NCBI RefSeq assembly: GCF_000153025.1
Contig: NZ_CH672436.1
Coordinates: 40,519-104,518 of the forward strand
Reading direction: 5' to 3'
Length of the DNA: 64,000 nt
Source of the DNA: Marinomonas sp. MED121
GTDB lineage: Bacteria > Pseudomonadota > Gammaproteobacteria > Pseudomonadales > Marinomonadaceae
Shown one piece after another: positions 45,168 through 55,256 of this stretch. Under the pieces are notes generated by a model. It was not told the origin of the DNA. It did not search any database and saw only the letters and a program-made list of their open reading frames with translations. Made by a program: the position numbers and the translations under genes. The number at the start of each line of letters is the position of its first letter. The stretch's first letter is position 1.

Positions 45168-46322
45168 GGAACATGCGATCAAGTCGAGCAATGTGCCTTA
45201 ATTTTCCAAAAAGTCCAATATCAGTCGGTAATGCGGCTGGTATATCACTTTTCTACTACTAATCGGGATGATTTTACCTTGTTTGGTCGTTTTTAAACGG
45301 TTTAACCCCTCGCGGCTCGAATCATCTGGTCAATTCGAAACACATTAGCAAGAGCAAACATCATGGCGAGCTTGCTATCATTTTTAGCTAACCCGCGATA
45401 AATAGCTTTTCTAAAACCAAACTGACATTTGATGATTCTAAAGGGGTGTTCAACTTTTGCTCGAATACTGGCTTTGATGTATTGTTTGTTCTTTCTAGGG
45501 TGCTTTTTTAGGACTTTTACTTTGCTTGGCATTTCAGCAATCAACCAGTCTGCTTTGACGCTTTTTAACTCTTCTCGCTTTTGTGCACCACGATAACCCG
45601 AATCGGCTGAGATGAAGCCTTCCTCACCATGAAGTAATTTCTCTGTTTCCGTGATGTCATGCACGTTGGCCGCTGTTGTGCTTAAACTGTGAGTGAGTCC
45701 TGTTCGTGCATCAACGCCAATATGGGCTTTTAACCCAAAGAACCATTGTTTGCCCTTTTGAGTTTGATGCATTTCAGGGTCTCTTTCTTTGGCTTTATTC
45801 TTAGTCGAGCTGGCCGCTTCAATAATCGTCGCGTCTACAATCGTACCTTCTTTGAGATAAATTCCTGCACTGGATAACCATTTATTGACCTCTTTAAACA
45901 GCTGGCGTGAGAGTTTGTGTTTCTCTAATAAATGTCTGAAGTTCATGATGGTAGTATGATCAGGGATGGCGCTGTCTAACGACAATCCAGCAAACAAACG
46001 CATCGATGTGATTTCATACAGAGCGTCTTCCATGGCAGGATCACTCATATTGTACCAATGCTGCATGCAGTGCATACGGAACATAGTAGGTAGTGGATAA
46101 GGTCTTCTACCATTGCCCACCTTGGGATAAAAAGGCTCGATAACCGCTTCTAGTTGCTCCCAAGGCATCAACTCATTCATACGAGCAAGGAAAACTTCTT
46201 TGCGTGTTTTACGACGTTTATTGTTGAATTCGCTATCGGCAAAAGTGAGTTGATGTGACATAGCTAAGACTCAAAGAAGAAAAATCAGATTGTCTCATGA
46301 GAGGGACTTATTCGCATGTTCC
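45168..46322 (-). mobile_element. Complete IS5-family element (1155 bp)
   Basis: The inverted repeats are GGAACATGCGATCAAGTC at the left and, inverted, GGAACATGCGAATAAGTC at the right. The flanks are CTAA and ATAA, at best an imperfect target duplication. The single transposase gene looks intact, so this may be the mobile copy of its group. Confidence 0.82.
45302..46261 (-). CDS. IS5-family transposase (IS5 group), intact
   Basis: A 319-residue DDE transposase very like IS5: MSHQLTFADSEFNNKRRKTR start, HCMQHWYNMSDPAMEDALYE, then catalytic Asp in GTIVDATIIEA, Asp in FISADSGYRGA and Glu in KVEHPFRIIKCQFGF. Length is normal. It is the source of the several decayed relatives at 44937, 48050 and 49032. 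Confidence 0.94.
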   Translation of the reverse strand: MSHQLTFADSEFNNKRRKTRKEVFLARMNELMPWEQLEAVIEPFYPKVGNGRRPYPLPTMFRMHCMQHWYNMSDPAMEDALYEITSMRLFAGLSLDSAIPDHTTIMNFRHLLEKHKLSRQLFKEVNKWLSSAGIYLKEGTIVDATIIEAASSTKNKAKERDPEMHQTQKGKQWFFGLKAHIGVDARTGLTHSLSTTAANVHDITETEKLLHGEEGFISADSGYRGAQKREELKSVKADWLIAEMPSKVKVLKKHPRKNKQYIKASIRAKVEHPFRIIKCQFGFRKAIYRGLAKNDSKLAMMFALANVFRIDQMIRAARG

Positions 46323-46351
46323 ATAACTTCTAGATCAGGGCTTTATTCATT

Positions 46352-47620
46352 CTATTTAATAACTCGTTTTTTGGCGCGATTCCAGCGACCGTCTAATTTT
46401 TTTAATGCATTGTCAAAGTCAGGCGCTGTCATTACATCTTGTATGTAACCGCCAGAATAAAAGTCGATCTGTGAGCGGTTAGTTACTTCAATAAAGGTCG
46501 AAGAGTTAGTTGGAGTTTGAATGATTTCAGGGTTGTAGCTCATAAATTCGTTAAGTTGAGGGAGTGTTGACTCCTTCGCTTTAATAGTTGGAATAAAGCC
46601 CGCTAGCTCGTCAAAATCAGACTTTTCTAGAATGAATTTGATGTAAGCTTTAGCCGCTGGTTTGCTCTTAGAGTGCTTACTTACTGCATAACCCCAATCA
46701 TGGTTCATTTGAGCGCGAAGTTCACCGGACTCTCCAGCGGGAATAGGCATAAAGCCAATTTTCTCACTTGAAATACCGCGATCAATCACTTGGGGGATGA
46801 ACCAGTTGCCTAGATAGAACATTCCTGCATTACCTTCGGCGAGTATAGACTTAGACTCTTCCCAAGAGTTTGTGATTAAGTCTTTTTCTGTCCAGCCTTT
46901 GTCAATCAAGGTCTTCAATAGTGATAGAGATTTATGGTAAGCGGTATCGCCAAAGAACGCTTTATCCTGAGTTAGCATCTTTTCGTATACGCCAGAGTTT
47001 CCTTCCAAAACAATTGGGTATTTATCCCACTGTTGTAATGGCCACTGTGCACCAAAGTTCACATAGAATGGGATTTTGTTTAGATTGGCGATCTTTTCTG
47101 ATGCTGCATATAATTCAGATGTGGTTTTTAATGGAGTCTTTACACCAGCTTCTGCAAGCACATCTTTATTATACACTAGTCCTTCAACTACGTTACCCAT
47201 AGATACGCCATACATTTTACCTTCGTTTGACCAAGCATCGTGGAAGTAAATTTCATCAGGATTGTACATGTCTAGTGGCTCGTAGAAATTACCATACTGC
47301 TCAGATGGAACTGAAGGCAAAATCAGTACAACATCACCGTAGTCCCCAGTGTTCATCCGTGGGCGAACACCACCTTGATAATCGGCAAAACCAATGACTT
47401 TTACCGAAGTAACTCCTGGGTACATCTTTCTAAATTCATTAGTGTAGCGGTCATATACGCCTGCTTCTACTAAGTCGGTGCGGTTAGTAAAAAAGGTAAT
47501 TTCACCTTTTACTTCCAAATTGGTAAGGGGCTCCCCTTCCGCAAAAGCCTGTGCACCCCAAAAAATACTGCTTACAATTGTTGATGTTATCAGCGTTTTA
47601 ATAATTATATTATTTTTCAT
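46352..47620 (-). CDS. CUT1-type extracellular solute-binding protein, likely for mannooligosaccharides
   Basis: About 422 residues. The N-terminus MKNNIIIKTLITSTIVSSIF ends in a signal peptidase I site near QAFA-EGE. The mature part is a family 1 sugar-binding protein (EITFFTNRTDL, SVKVIGFADYQGG, YGVSMGNVVEGLVYNKDVL, GNAGMFYLGNWFIP, MNHDWGYAVSKHSKSK). The start at 47620 is chosen because AGGACT precedes it and the signal peptide begins there. Two LacI-type operators lie upstream, of the same kind as at the permease operon 22 kb away that lacks a binding protein. The gene probably belongs to that transporter and was separated by rearrangement. Confidence 0.88.
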   Translation of the reverse strand: MKNNIIIKTLITSTIVSSIFWGAQAFAEGEPLTNLEVKGEITFFTNRTDLVEAGVYDRYTNEFRKMYPGVTSVKVIGFADYQGGVRPRMNTGDYGDVVLILPSVPSEQYGNFYEPLDMYNPDEIYFHDAWSNEGKMYGVSMGNVVEGLVYNKDVLAEAGVKTPLKTTSELYAASEKIANLNKIPFYVNFGAQWPLQQWDKYPIVLEGNSGVYEKMLTQDKAFFGDTAYHKSLSLLKTLIDKGWTEKDLITNSWEESKSILAEGNAGMFYLGNWFIPQVIDRGISSEKIGFMPIPAGESGELRAQMNHDWGYAVSKHSKSKPAAKAYIKFILEKSDFDELAGFIPTIKAKESTLPQLNEFMSYNPEIIQTPTNSSTFIEVTNRSQIDFYSGGYIQDVMTAPDFDNALKKLDGRWNRAKKRVIK

Positions 47621-47698
47621 TTTATAAGTCCTGTCGATCACTAGGGTGATCACATATTGGTTATATGGAGACAACACTTTTCTAATCTCCTTGATTAG

Positions 47699-47716
47699 AC
47701 CATAACATTACGATTT
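47699..47716. promoter_or_regulatory. LacI-type operator near the binding protein promoter
   Basis: ACCATAACATTACGATTT differs by one core base from the locus consensus. It lies about 80 bases upstream of the binding protein start. Confidence 0.65.
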
Positions 47717-47911
47717 TTGATTTTCAATCTATCATAATCTTATCGTTAAGATAGATTGTTTTGAACGCTCTCTGTTTTTTGTTTCGTTAACTAATGTCTT
47801 ATATAACTGTGCTATATATGGATTTACTGTCTATCTGTAGTGATATTATGATTTCATTTTCACTCATACTATGAATTTTAATTCAAATCGATAAGTTCAT
47901 TTCAGTTGCTA

Positions 47912-47929
47912 TTTCGTAACGTTATTATT
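47912..47929. promoter_or_regulatory. Second LacI-type operator candidate
   Basis: TTTCGTAACGTTATTATT contains CGTAACGTTA. It is about 290 bases upstream of the binding protein gene and could act with the nearer site through looping. The sequence between the sites holds no gene. Confidence 0.5.
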
Positions 47930-48049
47930 TTAGCTATGGGTATTGCAGACAAGTTAAGAAATTACTCACGTATATTCTGTATTTCCTGATAACACCCTTG
48001 ATGCTTCATTCGGATTGGGGGCTTTATCCCCTAATTCCCGTCAACCGGG

Positions 48050-48952
48050 CGGGTTAACTCCTTGCTGGTCGTATCATCTAATCAACATGTACCCAAGTTC
48101 AATATAGAAGTGCAAACAGCACTATAAGTTTATTGTCATTTTTAGGCAGACCTTTATCTTTATAGGAAGCTTTCCGAGACTCAAACTTGCATTTAAATAC
48201 TCTATGCAGATACTCAATTTTCACTCTGATGTTCGCTTTTAAATATTCAGTTCGGATTGGTTGTTTGTTGATGTGAGGTTGCTTTTCAAGTTCGTATCTT
48301 GCTAGGCATTTCAGTAACTAACCAATCTATTTTTTCCTTTGTTTCTTTATGCTATTCTATTCCGCGATATTCTGAATCTGCGCAGGCAAACAACTCTTTG
48401 TCACGGATCAAATCTGGTAACTGATTAAGGTTGTGCCCATTGTCTGGTTTGGTAGTGATGCTTTGTATCAACTTCTTTTGGCATAAACTATCGTTCCACC
48501 CTCCCTTTAAAGTAAAAACCAGTGTCAGGCAGGCATTTGCTTGTTTCTATGAAGGGCTTGAGACTCAGTTTATGTTTCTCTAGCAAATGACGGAAGTTCA
48601 TGATGGTTGTGTGGTCTGGGATCGCGCCTTCTAATGACAGGTCTGCAAACTGCCGTATTAGGGTAATCTCGTATAGCGCGTCTTTCATAGTAGGATCACG
48701 CATATTGTATCTGGTCTGTATAAAGTATATGGGCGTTAATCATTGAGAGATTTTGGATAAAGCGACTCAACCTATTCTCCCAATCTGCCCCAACGTATCA
48801 ACTCATTCATGTGAGTAAGAGAAAGTTCTTTTTGTGTTTTTGCTGTGCTTGTTATTGAACTCGCTATCGGCAAAAGTGAGCTGATGTGCCATGGAAGGAC
48901 TCTAGGGTTTAAAAAGTCATTATCTCATAAGAGGGGCTTGTTCGTTGGTTCC
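48050..48952 (-). pseudogene. Degenerate IS5-type element 1
   Basis: Scattered frames match the IS5 transposase; the clearest is 48488-48703 (MKDALYEITLIRQFADLSLE, PDHTTIMNFRHLLEKHKLS). The right end GGGGCTTGTTCGTTGGTTCC remains and is followed by CTAG. Many stops and frameshifts are present. Confidence 0.75.
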
Positions 48953-48956
48953 CTAG

Positions 48957-49031
48957 TATGGTATTGGTAATTCAACCTTATATTAATTGCGAGCCAAGTA
49001 CAGTGGTATGGATGCGTCTTTAATCACTCAA
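48957..49031 (+). pseudogene. IS element B orfA fragment
   Basis: About 75 bases match the OrfA coding stretch GNSTFYKWRAKYGGMDASLI of IS element B with several changes. It is wedged between two decayed IS5-type elements. Confidence 0.65.
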
Positions 49032-49805
49032 CCATTCTTCTGTGACATCCTTTAGTTCTTCACGCTTTTGCTCCCCTCGATATCCTGGATCAGCGCCAAT
49101 AAATGTTTCATAGCCATGAATAAGGTGTTTTGTTTGATTAAGGTCGTGCTCATTGGCTGCTGTCGTTGTAAATGTATGGGTAACCAATCCTTGCATCGAC
49201 CCCGATATGGGCCTTCATACCAAAATGCGATTGATTCCCTTTCTTGGTTTGGTGCATGTTAGGATCTCGTTTCCCTGCTTTATTTTTAATTGATCTGGGA
49301 GCTTCTATAATCGATGCATCAACAAGTGTGCCTTCCTTTAAGTAAATCCCTGCTTCTGATAACTATTGATTCACTTCTTTAAAAAGCAACATGAGAGTTT
49401 GTGTTTTTCTAATAAGTTCCGAAAATTCATGATGGTGCTGTGATTAGGAATTGGGTTATCTAATGATAAGTCAGCAAATGAGTGCATTGATGCAATCTCG
49501 TAAAAGGCATCTTCCATCGTTGGATCACTAATGTTGTACCAATGTTGCAGACAGTGAATACGGAACATGGTTGAAAGAGGGAAAGGTCGTCGTTCCTTGC
49601 CCGCTTTGGGGGAAAGGGGCTCAATCTGCGTTTCCAACCTCTCCCAAGGCATCAAGGTATTCATGCGAGCAAGAAAGATCTCTTTGCGTGTTTTATGACG
49701 CTTGTTGTTGAACTCGCTGTCGGCAAAGGTGGGTTGATGTGCCATGGAAGGACTCTAAAGTTTAAAACGTCATTATCTCACGAGAGGGGCTTGCTCGCAG
49801 GTTCC
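49032..49805 (-). pseudogene. Degenerate IS5-type element 2
   Basis: The N-terminal 124 codons are open (49371-49745: AHQPTFADSEFNNKRHKTRK, MPWERLETQIEP, TIMNFRNLLEKHKLS). The middle is frameshifted and the C-terminus is missing. The right end GGGGCTTGCTCGCAGGTTCC is followed by CTAG. Confidence 0.78.
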
Positions 49806-49844
49806 CTAGACTCGCTTCTCTTCGTATCACGTTATACGCGAGCA

Positions 49845-50467
49845 ACATTCCTCAGATCTCTTGATAAGTTAACTCAACTTTTTTGCTGCGTAGGGTCTTT
49901 GCATTGATGATTTTATATCTCTAAAACCTAACTCTATTTCCCAACGGTGGTGATAGAGATCTGTTATTCTGCTGAATACTTATTTTCAGGCAAGGCTGTG
50001 AAAGCCGCTTTTGATTTTCCGTTTATTTCGTAAGTGACTGCCCTTGCTTGCCAATATGGTTTTTTTACGTGCTTGAGGGGAGACCTTCATTTCCCATAAC
50101 TGATCACCATTCCCATAATTATCCATCACTTCGTAAACCAGCTTGTTGCTCGCTGGAATTAGTCAATGCCTATTTTTACCGCTCGCGATAGTCCAAGCAT
50201 AAATTTTGTGCTCCAAAATCCTTTATCAAAAAGCGTGATGCTATTGTCTGGAGTCTTTGCCTGCGTGCTTGGTGCAAGCGGGATCTTACCTCGTCGATAA
50301 TGGATTATTTGTGGATCCATCATGATGTGTGACTGAGTATTCATTAAGGCAACTAGCATTAGCACGGAGTAAGGTGTTTGGCAGCTGGTTAGGGTGTTTC
50401 CTGAACCAAAATGATTTCTTAATTCAGGTGGGTCGGTAATCCCACCTTGGCGTGTGGATAAAATCAC
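49845..50467 (-). pseudogene. IS4-family transposase remnant
   Basis: A minus-strand frame at 50159-50467 reads SITLFDKGFWSTKFMLGLSR, typical of the IS4 family around the second Asp. Further downstream, near 49900-49960, codons for LYHHRWEIELGFRDIKSSMQ give the IS4 YREK-like Glu motif in a different frame. It is broken and short at its N-terminus. Confidence 0.68.
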
Positions 50468-50963
50468 TTAGATTTATGGCGATGGGCACAACTTAATAGT
50501 AGTTCTATTGATAAGGCATTCAACGTAAAGGTAGAGGGGGTCGACCACGTCCTTAGGGTCTTTAAGAAAAAAATGCTACTCTACGTTGTCCCTTCTCGAA
50601 AGATGCTTACATTACTTCAAAGAGACTCCCTGCTTGGCACTTTTTCAGATAAGATTGAAAGCAGGAGACTTATTCGAACTCTTCTAATGCGGTAATCGAT
50701 TGTGGGTGATCTGCCAACTTAAATTATCGATTTTCTCGCTTACGCACTATAAACGTACCCAATAAGACGAAAACGCACTCTTTAAGTCCGACATGACAGT
50801 GAAATACCAGCTTTTCATTTTTCCTCCTTCTATGGAAACTCTCTTGTGAAAAGATATTTTGTTACACGACAATTAAGGGTAGAAACATTTTTTATATTGG
50901 TGTGATTGTTGCTTGTTATTTCGCATTAAGCATTCAATAAACTAAAAATAAGGTTTTTCCATC
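50468..50963. other. Non-coding spacer before the amino acid transporter
   Basis: No gene is supported. The part nearest 50964 must hold the transporter promoter; TAAAAATAAGG precedes its ATG. The rest may be decayed IS flank. Confidence 0.5.
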
Positions 50964-51755
50964 ATGAAAAGATTTATAAAATTGGTTAGTAAGGCAATGA
51001 TTATCATAGCAGGTTTTTCTGTCTTTAATGCAACGGCAGATGTATTGCAGGACATTCAAGGCCGCAAACTGATTCGTATTGCGGTTCCTCAAGACTTTCC
51101 TCCTTTTGGATCAATCGGAACCGATTTAAAACCACAAGGAATCGATGTAGACATGGCGAACTACATTGCCGATGAAATGGGTGTGAAAATCGAAATCGTC
51201 CCAGTCACCAGCGCAAACCGCATTCCTTACCTACAAACCAAAAAAGTCGACTTGGTTATCTCAAGTTTGGGTAAAAACCCAGAGCGTGAAAAAGCCATCG
51301 ACTTCTCTACGCCATACGCGCCTTTCTTCTTAGGTGTATTTGGCTCTAAAGACGTTGAAGTCACCAAGATCGAAGATCTAGCAGGCAAAATAGTGGGCGT
51401 AACGCGTGGTTCTGTTGAAGATTTAGAACTGGAAAAACACGCACCTAAGTCAGTTAACGTTCGTCGCTTTGAAGACAACAATACCACTCTAACCGCCTAC
51501 TTATCTGGTCAAGTGAATCTAATCGCAACAGGTAACTTGGTGGCAACAGAAATCGCTAAACGTCAGCCTCAGCGTGCCCCAGAAAGCAAATTCATGTTAA
51601 AAGATTCCCCTTGCTACATTGGCATGGCGGAAGGTGAAGTGGCGCTACAAGCAAAAGTAAATGAGCTGATCAATAAAGCTTTGGCGAGCGGTAAGCTAAA
51701 CAACATTTCTATGGAATGGTTAAAGGCTCCTCTACCAAAAGGCTTCGGTGTCTAA
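50964..51755 (+). CDS. Polar amino acid ABC transporter substrate-binding protein
   Basis: A 263-residue type II binding protein with an N-terminal signal peptide (residues 1-26, cleaved near NATA-DVL). Family features are KLIRIAVPQDFPPFGSIG, PQGIDVDMANYIADEMGVKI, KVDLVISSLGKNPEREKAID and the Arg/Asp contacts for the amino-acid backbone (LGKNPEREK). Two permease genes and an ATPase gene follow directly, so the operon is complete. Codon use is less AT-rich than in the surrounding IS region. The exact amino acid is not readable. Confidence 0.93.
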   Translation: MKRFIKLVSKAMIIIAGFSVFNATADVLQDIQGRKLIRIAVPQDFPPFGSIGTDLKPQGIDVDMANYIADEMGVKIEIVPVTSANRIPYLQTKKVDLVISSLGKNPEREKAIDFSTPYAPFFLGVFGSKDVEVTKIEDLAGKIVGVTRGSVEDLELEKHAPKSVNVRRFEDNNTTLTAYLSGQVNLIATGNLVATEIAKRQPQRAPESKFMLKDSPCYIGMAEGEVALQAKVNELINKALASGKLNNISMEWLKAPLPKGFGV

Positions 51756-51765
51756 GGGTCTCGCT

Positions 51766-52428
51766 ATGTTGTATTTCTCTGATCTACTGCAATACAGCGA
51801 TGTTTTCTTCAGTGGTCTTATGACCACTGTTTTACTCACTGTACTAACCACGTTTTTAGGCATTGCATTAGGCACAAGCTGCGCGGCTATTCGACAATAT
51901 GGCAATAAAGCCAGTCAAAGTGTGGTTGCTGTTTATGTCGAGATCATTCGTAACACGCCTTTTATTGTGCAACTCTTTTTTATTTTCTTCGGCTTACCTT
52001 CATTGGGGATGAAGTTATCTCCTTGGGAAGCCAGTATGATCGCCCTAACGATTAACCTGGGTGCCTACAGTACTGAAATTATTCGAGCCGGTTTGGGCAG
52101 TATTTCAAAAGGCCAAATGGAAGCTGCGAAGGTATTAGGTTTGAGTTTTTGTCAGACACTGACTCGGGTGATCTTTACTCCAGCGTTTGAAAAAATTTAC
52201 CCTGCATTAACCAGCCAGTGCATCATAGTTATGCTTGGATCCGCAGTTATCTCACAAATTTCAGTGGAAGATTTAACCTATGCTGCAAACCTTGTGCAGT
52301 CTCGTAACTTCCGTGCGTTCGAGAGCTATTTTGTGACCGCCTTGTTGTACCTTGGCTTATCCATCCTTCTCAGGTTCGCTTTTAATACCGTTGGAAAACG
52401 CTTATTCGCTTATCGTTCTACTCAATAA
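51766..52428 (+). CDS. Amino acid ABC transporter permease (His/Glu/Gln/Arg/opine family)
   Basis: About 220 residues with five hydrophobic segments. Typical motifs are VEIIRNTPFIVQLFFIFFGLP and the EAA loop GQMEAAKVLGLSFCQTLTRV. The ATG at 51766 has AAGGG upstream; a GTG at 51748 that overlaps the binding protein gene is less likely. It pairs with the next permease. Confidence 0.92.
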   Translation: MLYFSDLLQYSDVFFSGLMTTVLLTVLTTFLGIALGTSCAAIRQYGNKASQSVVAVYVEIIRNTPFIVQLFFIFFGLPSLGMKLSPWEASMIALTINLGAYSTEIIRAGLGSISKGQMEAAKVLGLSFCQTLTRVIFTPAFEKIYPALTSQCIIVMLGSAVISQISVEDLTYAANLVQSRNFRAFESYFVTALLYLGLSILLRFAFNTVGKRLFAYRSTQ

Positions 52429-52462
52429 GGAAAAGTGAGAGAAAGAAAATAAGGAAAACTCT

Positions 52463-53113
52463 ATGATCGAATTCACAAATTACGACATTCTTCGTAACCT
52501 ACTCTTCGCCACTCAGTGGACGATTGTGCTGTCGTTTGCGGCCTTTATTGGTGGCTCTAGTGTTGCGCTGGCGTTAACCGCCTTACGTTTAACGCGTAAT
52601 GCCACTGTGCAAAAAGTAGTACGTATTTACGTGGAACTGTTTCAAGGAACACCATTGTTAATGCAGATGTTTTTGTGCTTCTTTGGTTTGTCTATGCTGG
52701 GTTATGAAATATCCGCATGGGGGGCTGCGATTCTATCCTTAACGCTTTTTACCAGTGCCTTTTTAGTGGAAATTTGGCGTGGTTGTATTGATACGCTCCC
52801 AAAAGGGCAACGGGAAGCGAGCCGCTGTTTGGGGCTTAGTTTTCTACAAACACTGCGTTACATCATTTTGCCGCAAGCTATTCGAGTCGCCACACCACCA
52901 ACCGTTGGTTTCTCTGTGCAAGTAATCAAAGGCACGGCGCTCGCGTCGGTGATTGGTTTTGTTGAACTTACTAAAGTCGGCACCATGTTAAACAATGCCA
53001 CGTTTGAACCCTTTAAAGTCTTTACACTGGTTGCCCTTATTTACTTCCTGCTGTGTTACCCGCTTTCTTGGTACAGCAAGACTCTGGAGAAAAAATTTAA
53101 TGTCTCTCGTTAA
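52463..53113 (+). CDS. Amino acid ABC transporter permease, second subunit
   Basis: A 216-residue membrane protein with VRIYVELFQGTPLLMQMFLC and the EAA loop GQREASRCLGLSFLQTLRYI. It forms a heterodimer with the first permease. It overlaps the ATPase start by 14 bases. Confidence 0.93.
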   Translation: MIEFTNYDILRNLLFATQWTIVLSFAAFIGGSSVALALTALRLTRNATVQKVVRIYVELFQGTPLLMQMFLCFFGLSMLGYEISAWGAAILSLTLFTSAFLVEIWRGCIDTLPKGQREASRCLGLSFLQTLRYIILPQAIRVATPPTVGFSVQVIKGTALASVIGFVELTKVGTMLNNATFEPFKVFTLVALIYFLLCYPLSWYSKTLEKKFNVSR

Positions 53114-53828
53114 TTTACATCAAGTTCATAAATACTACGGCGACCTTCATGTTCTGAAAGGCATTGATCTCGATATCAAAGCCGGTGAAGTGGTGTCTAT
53201 CATTGGTAAAAGTGGTTCAGGAAAAAGTACCCTTTTACGTTGCATTAACGGCTTGGAAGAATACCAAGAAGGCGGCATCACAGTAGATGGTAACGAAGTC
53301 ACGTCAGAAGATATTCAAGTACGTAAGCTTGCCCTGAGCGTAGGGATGATTTTCCAAAGCTTTAACCTCTTCCCACATATGACGGTAGGCGAAAATGTTA
53401 TGCTCTCCCCCACTATTGTGTTGAAAAAGAGCAAAGCAGAAGCGGAAAAAGTGGCTCGCGCCATGCTCGAAAAAGTGGGCCTAGCGGATAAGTTCGACAG
53501 TTACCCAGAAAAGCTTTCGGGTGGACAGCAGCAACGTGTCGCCATCGCTCGTGCTTTGGCCATGTCACCAAAAGTCTTGCTGTGCGATGAGATTACCTCA
53601 GCACTGGACCCTGAACTGGTCGGCGAAGTCTTAAAGGTGCTCGAACAACTCGCCAAAGAAGGCATTACCCTCGTGCTCGTTACTCATGAAATGAACTTTG
53701 CCCGTGACGTCGGTAGCCGAGTGGTCTTTATGCACCAAGGCAAGGTTTGGGAACAAGGTGATTCAAAAACCGTACTTGCAGACCCACAGACAGAAGAACT
53801 CAAACAGTTCATTGGTGCTGTGCTTTAG
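53100..53828 (+). CDS. Amino acid ABC transporter ATPase (GlnQ/HisP type)
   Basis: A 242-residue ATPase. Walker A is GKSGSGKST, Q-loop FQSFNLFPHMTV, signature LSGGQQQRVAIARAL, Walker B VLLCDEITSALDPE and H-loop LVTHEMNFA. The start at 53100 (MSLVNLHQ) is preferred; a longer frame from 52995 only overlaps the permease. A strong terminator follows. Confidence 0.95.
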   Translation: MSLVNLHQVHKYYGDLHVLKGIDLDIKAGEVVSIIGKSGSGKSTLLRCINGLEEYQEGGITVDGNEVTSEDIQVRKLALSVGMIFQSFNLFPHMTVGENVMLSPTIVLKKSKAEAEKVARAMLEKVGLADKFDSYPEKLSGGQQQRVAIARALAMSPKVLLCDEITSALDPELVGEVLKVLEQLAKEGITLVLVTHEMNFARDVGSRVVFMHQGKVWEQGDSKTVLADPQTEELKQFIGAVL

Positions 53829-53854
53829 TCTTCTATTTCGTAAAAGAAATACGA

Positions 53855-53888
53855 AAAGGTCAGTCTGCTGAAGAGCAGGCTGACTTTT
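53855..53888 (+). terminator. Rho-independent terminator of the amino acid transporter operon
   Basis: GTCAGTCTGCT and AGCAGGCTGAC form an 11-bp stem with a GAAG loop and a TTTT tail. Confidence 0.85.
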
Positions 53889-53931
53889 AATGGGTCAAAG
53901 TTCTTCAACAAGACATACTATTTTGTCTTCA

Positions 53932-54095
53932 TCACTGTTTCTTATCCCAGTTAATAATGTCATCCACAAATATATGGCTAAAGCCTTTACTTCTTGTATT
54001 AATAGTCTTCGATTTTGTACCGTTATAATTATGGCAAGCAAAGCAATTCACCGCCGTTCCTGCATGGTTATAATCTCCTTGAAACTGTGTTTCAA
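53932..54095 (-). pseudogene. C-terminal fragment of a heme-binding (CxxCH) protein
   Basis: On the minus strand, about 54 codons read into a stop at 53932. They include NHAGTAVNCFACHNYNGTKS, with a c-type heme motif CFACH, and end in FSHIFVDDIINWDKKQ. The N-terminus is missing because IS element B copy 2 begins at 54096. It looks like the last part of a cytochrome c-like protein; the family is not recognised. Confidence 0.6.
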
Positions 54096-54167
54096 GGTAA
54101 TCCCCCCCAAAAATAATAGAGGTTAGTCGTAGAGTTTTCTAATAAGCTAATTACTAGGGAGATCACG

Positions 54168-54434
54168 ATGAAAAATACAACCTATTCAGACAGTCAAATC
54201 ATGGGCATCTTAAACCAAGCCGAGGCAGGTGTGCCCGTGGCGGAGCTGTGTCGCGAGCATGGCATTGGTAATTCGACCTTTTATAAGTGGCGAGCCAAGT
54301 ACGGTGGTATGGATGCCTCTTTAATCACTCGAATGAAAGAGCTCGAAGAAGAAAACCGTCGTCTTAAAAAGATGTATGCCGAAGAAAAACTCAAGGCAGA
54401 GATCATACAGAAAGCCATGGCAAAAAAGTGGTGA
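54168..54434 (+). CDS. IS element B OrfA, copy 2
   Basis: An 88-residue helix-turn-helix OrfA. It differs from copy 1 (14157) only at residue 4 (Thr for Lys) and near the C-terminus (Lys for Glu in IIQKAMAKKW). Confidence 0.9.
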   Translation: MKNTTYSDSQIMGILNQAEAGVPVAELCREHGIGNSTFYKWRAKYGGMDASLITRMKELEEENRRLKKMYAEEKLKAEIIQKAMAKKW

Positions 54435-55256
54435 AGGCCGCTGACCGTAAGCCGATGGCCAAACAGGCTGTGGTGACTTATCACCTCAGTATAGCATCTG
54501 CCTGTCGGACGTTTAAGATCAGCGAGACCTGCTACCGTTATCAGCCTAAACTTAATGATGAGAATCAGTTGATTGCTGAGCGATTAATCGGGCTGACCCA
54601 AAATCAGCGTAACTGGGGCTTTGGGCTATGTTTTCTCTACTTCAGAAATGTCTGTAGTTATCCATGGAACCATAAGCGTGTTTACCGTATTTATCGTGAG
54701 CTACAGCTCAACATGCGCATCAAACCTCATAAACGCTTAGTCCGTGAAAAGCCTAAACCCTTAGCGGTGCCAGAACAAATCAATGAATGAATGTTGGTCA
54801 ATGGATTTTATGCATGATCAACTCTCAGATGGTCGACGTTGCTGTTTGTTTAACGTGATTGATACCGACCTATCCTTACCGGCAGAACGTGTCATACGCT
54901 CACTCAATCAGATTATTGAGTGGCGAGGTAAACCTAAAGCGATACGGTGTGATAATGGCCCTGAGTATATCAGTGATAAATTGGCAAGTTGGGCACAAGA
55001 AAACAGCATTGAGCTCAGTTTTATCCAACCGGGCAAACCACAGCAAAACGCTTATATAGAGCGATTTAACCGTACAGTGAGATATGATTGGTTAAGCCAC
55101 TACCTGTATAAAGATATTAAGGCGCTTCAGGATAAAGCAACACACTGGTTATGGACTTACAATAACGAGCGACCTAACATGGGCATTGGTGGCATTACAC
55201 CGATACAAAAAAGGCGTTTAACGCAAACTTTAAAGTCTACACCTGAACTCCATTAA
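54428..55256 (+). pseudogene. IS element B OrfB, copy 2, two frames
   Basis: It is protein-identical to copy 1 in both frames (54428-54790 and 54783-55256), including the AATG duplication and the missing stretch after NVID. The identical defects show that this form, not an intact one, was multiplied. Confidence 0.82.

Noticed and set aside
49695..49907. 70-codon plus-strand frame
   Set aside because: It overlaps the end of a decayed IS5-type element antisense and has no family features.
53890..54126. 78-codon plus-strand frame
   Set aside because: It is the shadow of the minus-strand heme-protein fragment and runs into the IS end.
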